Origin: Desulfobulbaceae bacterium
Lineage (GTDB): Bacteria > Desulfobacterota > Desulfobulbia > Desulfobulbales > Desulfocapsaceae
NCBI GenBank assembly: GCA_024227155.1
Contig: JAAELB010000789.1
Coordinates: 1 to 35,637 of the forward strand
Length of the DNA: 35,637 bases
Reading direction: 5' to 3'
Within the stretch, counting starts at the first letter, position 1; every line of letters begins with the position of its first letter. The notes under the pieces were generated by a model that saw only the letters and a list, made by a program, of their open reading frames with translations, had not been told where the DNA came from and ran no database searches. The translations under genes were made by a program, and so were the position numbers. Below, piece by piece: positions 34,888 through 35,637 of the stretch.

Positions 34888-35637
34888 CTACGATAACCTT
34901 TGCCTTGCCAAGGTAATCACTTTGGAGAGCTGATTGCTTTCAGTCAGTTGGTTGTCTATTTTCCTAACTACATTACTCACGGTACTGTATTTAATACATC
35001 CAAATTCTCTGCCGATTTCCTCTAAAGACAAGCCACTATGCCTTCTGGAAAGGTATATTGCCACATTGCGAGGTTCGTTCTTCTGTCCTCGTTTAGCCTT
35101 TTCTAATTCTTTCATGTCAATCTTGTAGCAACTGCTAACAACCTTTTTGATTTCAATAATTGTCGGCGCAAGATCTTTTGATTGAGGTACTTCGTCATGT
35201 TTCTTCTTTTGGTAATATTTTCCTTTGATCCAATCAACAAAATTACGGGAACCCAAAATAGTTGGTAGCTTTTTCTTACTGAAAAAATCTTTTATTTCCT
35301 CAGATTCTTCACACTGAACAAATTTCCTGTATTCTCTGATTGCATTGTCGAAATTTTCTGAAAACATTCCCAGCAGTAAATCAGTATATAACCAGTTTGA
35401 CTTTTGAGTCGTTGCCACATAAACATGGTGACTGCTCCAGGGATAGTCACTGACGGATTGACAGATGCGAGCCCGAACTGGATTTCGGTGAATATAGCGT
35501 AGAAGTTCGACAAGGTGACTATCTTCTTCAACAAGTACATTTTTGTAGCGACCCCGAAATAATTGGCCATCCACTTTGTGGCGCCTGTTATACCGTTGAG
35601 TATATACTCCATTGACATGCCGCATAACGCGAGAAAG
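34888..35637 (-). CDS. REP-associated tyrosine transposase (Y1, IS200-like), 5' part outside the window
   Basis: The frame is still open at the right window edge (LSRVMRHVNGVYTQRYNRRH), so the N-terminal HUH part is outside; about 249 residues are visible. GQLFRGRYKNVLVEEDSHLV, then LLRYIHRNPVRARICQSVSDYPWSS carries the conserved YIxxNP segment with the likely nucleophilic Tyr. The C-terminal 90 residues contain PRNVAIYLSRRHSGLSLEEI and FGCIKYSTVSNVVRKID, which look like the DnaA C-terminal helix-turn-helix. Such proteins cut and move short palindromic repeats as single strands. It ends beside REP-like repeats at 34840. Confidence 0.85.
   Translation of the reverse strand, partial: LSRVMRHVNGVYTQRYNRRHKVDGQLFRGRYKNVLVEEDSHLVELLRYIHRNPVRARICQSVSDYPWSSHHVYVATTQKSNWLYTDLLLGMFSENFDNAIREYRKFVQCEESEEIKDFFSKKKLPTILGSRNFVDWIKGKYYQKKKHDEVPQSKDLAPTIIEIKKVVSSCYKIDMKELEKAKRGQKNEPRNVAIYLSRRHSGLSLEEIGREFGCIKYSTVSNVVRKIDNQLTESNQLSKVITLARQRLS

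Overview
This window (about 35.6 kb, moderate GC) reads as chromosome of an anaerobic, probably sulfate-reducing Desulfobacterota bacterium of the Desulfobulbales kind. That placement is inferred from gene content: a mercury-methylation pair hgcAB, a tungsten/molybdenum aldehyde:ferredoxin oxidoreductase, a sigma-54 activator, a 115-kDa-class NAD-glutamate dehydrogenase and a truncated RAYT-type transposase. No rRNA or other decisive taxonomic marker is present.

Layout. 1-1.8 kb: the tail of an MFS drug-efflux type permease and a DMT (EamA) permease. 1.8-13.2 kb: a nitrogen/amine catabolism region. A minus-strand operon runs putrescine-type aminotransferase, aldehyde:ferredoxin oxidoreductase, MoaD-like protein, NhaC-family antiporter, and ends in a terminator. 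Upstream of it lie a TetR repressor gene and a divergent sigma-54 enhancer-binding protein, followed by a large glutamate dehydrogenase behind a near-perfect sigma-54 promoter. A 20-bp palindrome (TTAACTGATCAGTCAGTTAA and variants) occurs twice before the aminotransferase, once between the two regulators and once before the dehydrogenase, so these genes probably form one regulon. In the inferred pathway the amine is transaminated onto 2-oxoglutarate, the aldehyde is oxidised with ferredoxin as acceptor, and glutamate is deaminated back to 2-oxoglutarate plus ammonium.

13.4-17.5 kb (minus strand): an RluA-type pseudouridine synthase, threonine dehydrogenase (tdh), 2-amino-3-ketobutyrate CoA-ligase (kbl) and a 4'-phosphopantetheinyl transferase. 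17.6-19.9 kb (plus): a small lipoprotein and a membrane diguanylate cyclase. 19.9-23.6 kb (minus): cystathionine beta-lyase-like enzyme, hgcA, hgcB and a beta-hydroxyacid dehydrogenase.

The most striking observation is in hgcA. Its reading frame has an ATG with a good ribosome binding site at 22414 and is interrupted by one in-frame UGA (22318-22316) right after a Cys codon. That UGA is followed, at the spacing expected for a bacterial SECIS, by a hairpin with apical loop GGUCUG, the same loop as I remember for the E. coli fdhF SECIS. The simplest reading is a selenocysteine-containing HgcA with a Cys-Sec pair. An ordinary ORF caller would truncate this gene by 54 codons.

23.8-31.7 kb: an amidohydrolase, a truncated PAS protein, a histone-deacetylase-family gene broken by one TAA, a YkgJ-like cysteine-cluster protein, a DACNV-type diadenylate cyclase, a 146-bp MITE-like hairpin, an AI-2E family permease and a branched-chain aminotransferase. 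31.8-34.3 kb: groES-groEL behind a sigma-32-like promoter, and a tRNA with CAT anticodon. The right edge holds an unknown small protein and a RAYT-type transposase with a DnaA-C-like helix-turn-helix, cut by the window end. Small palindromic repeats (GTAACYGTTC) recur in several intergenic gaps.
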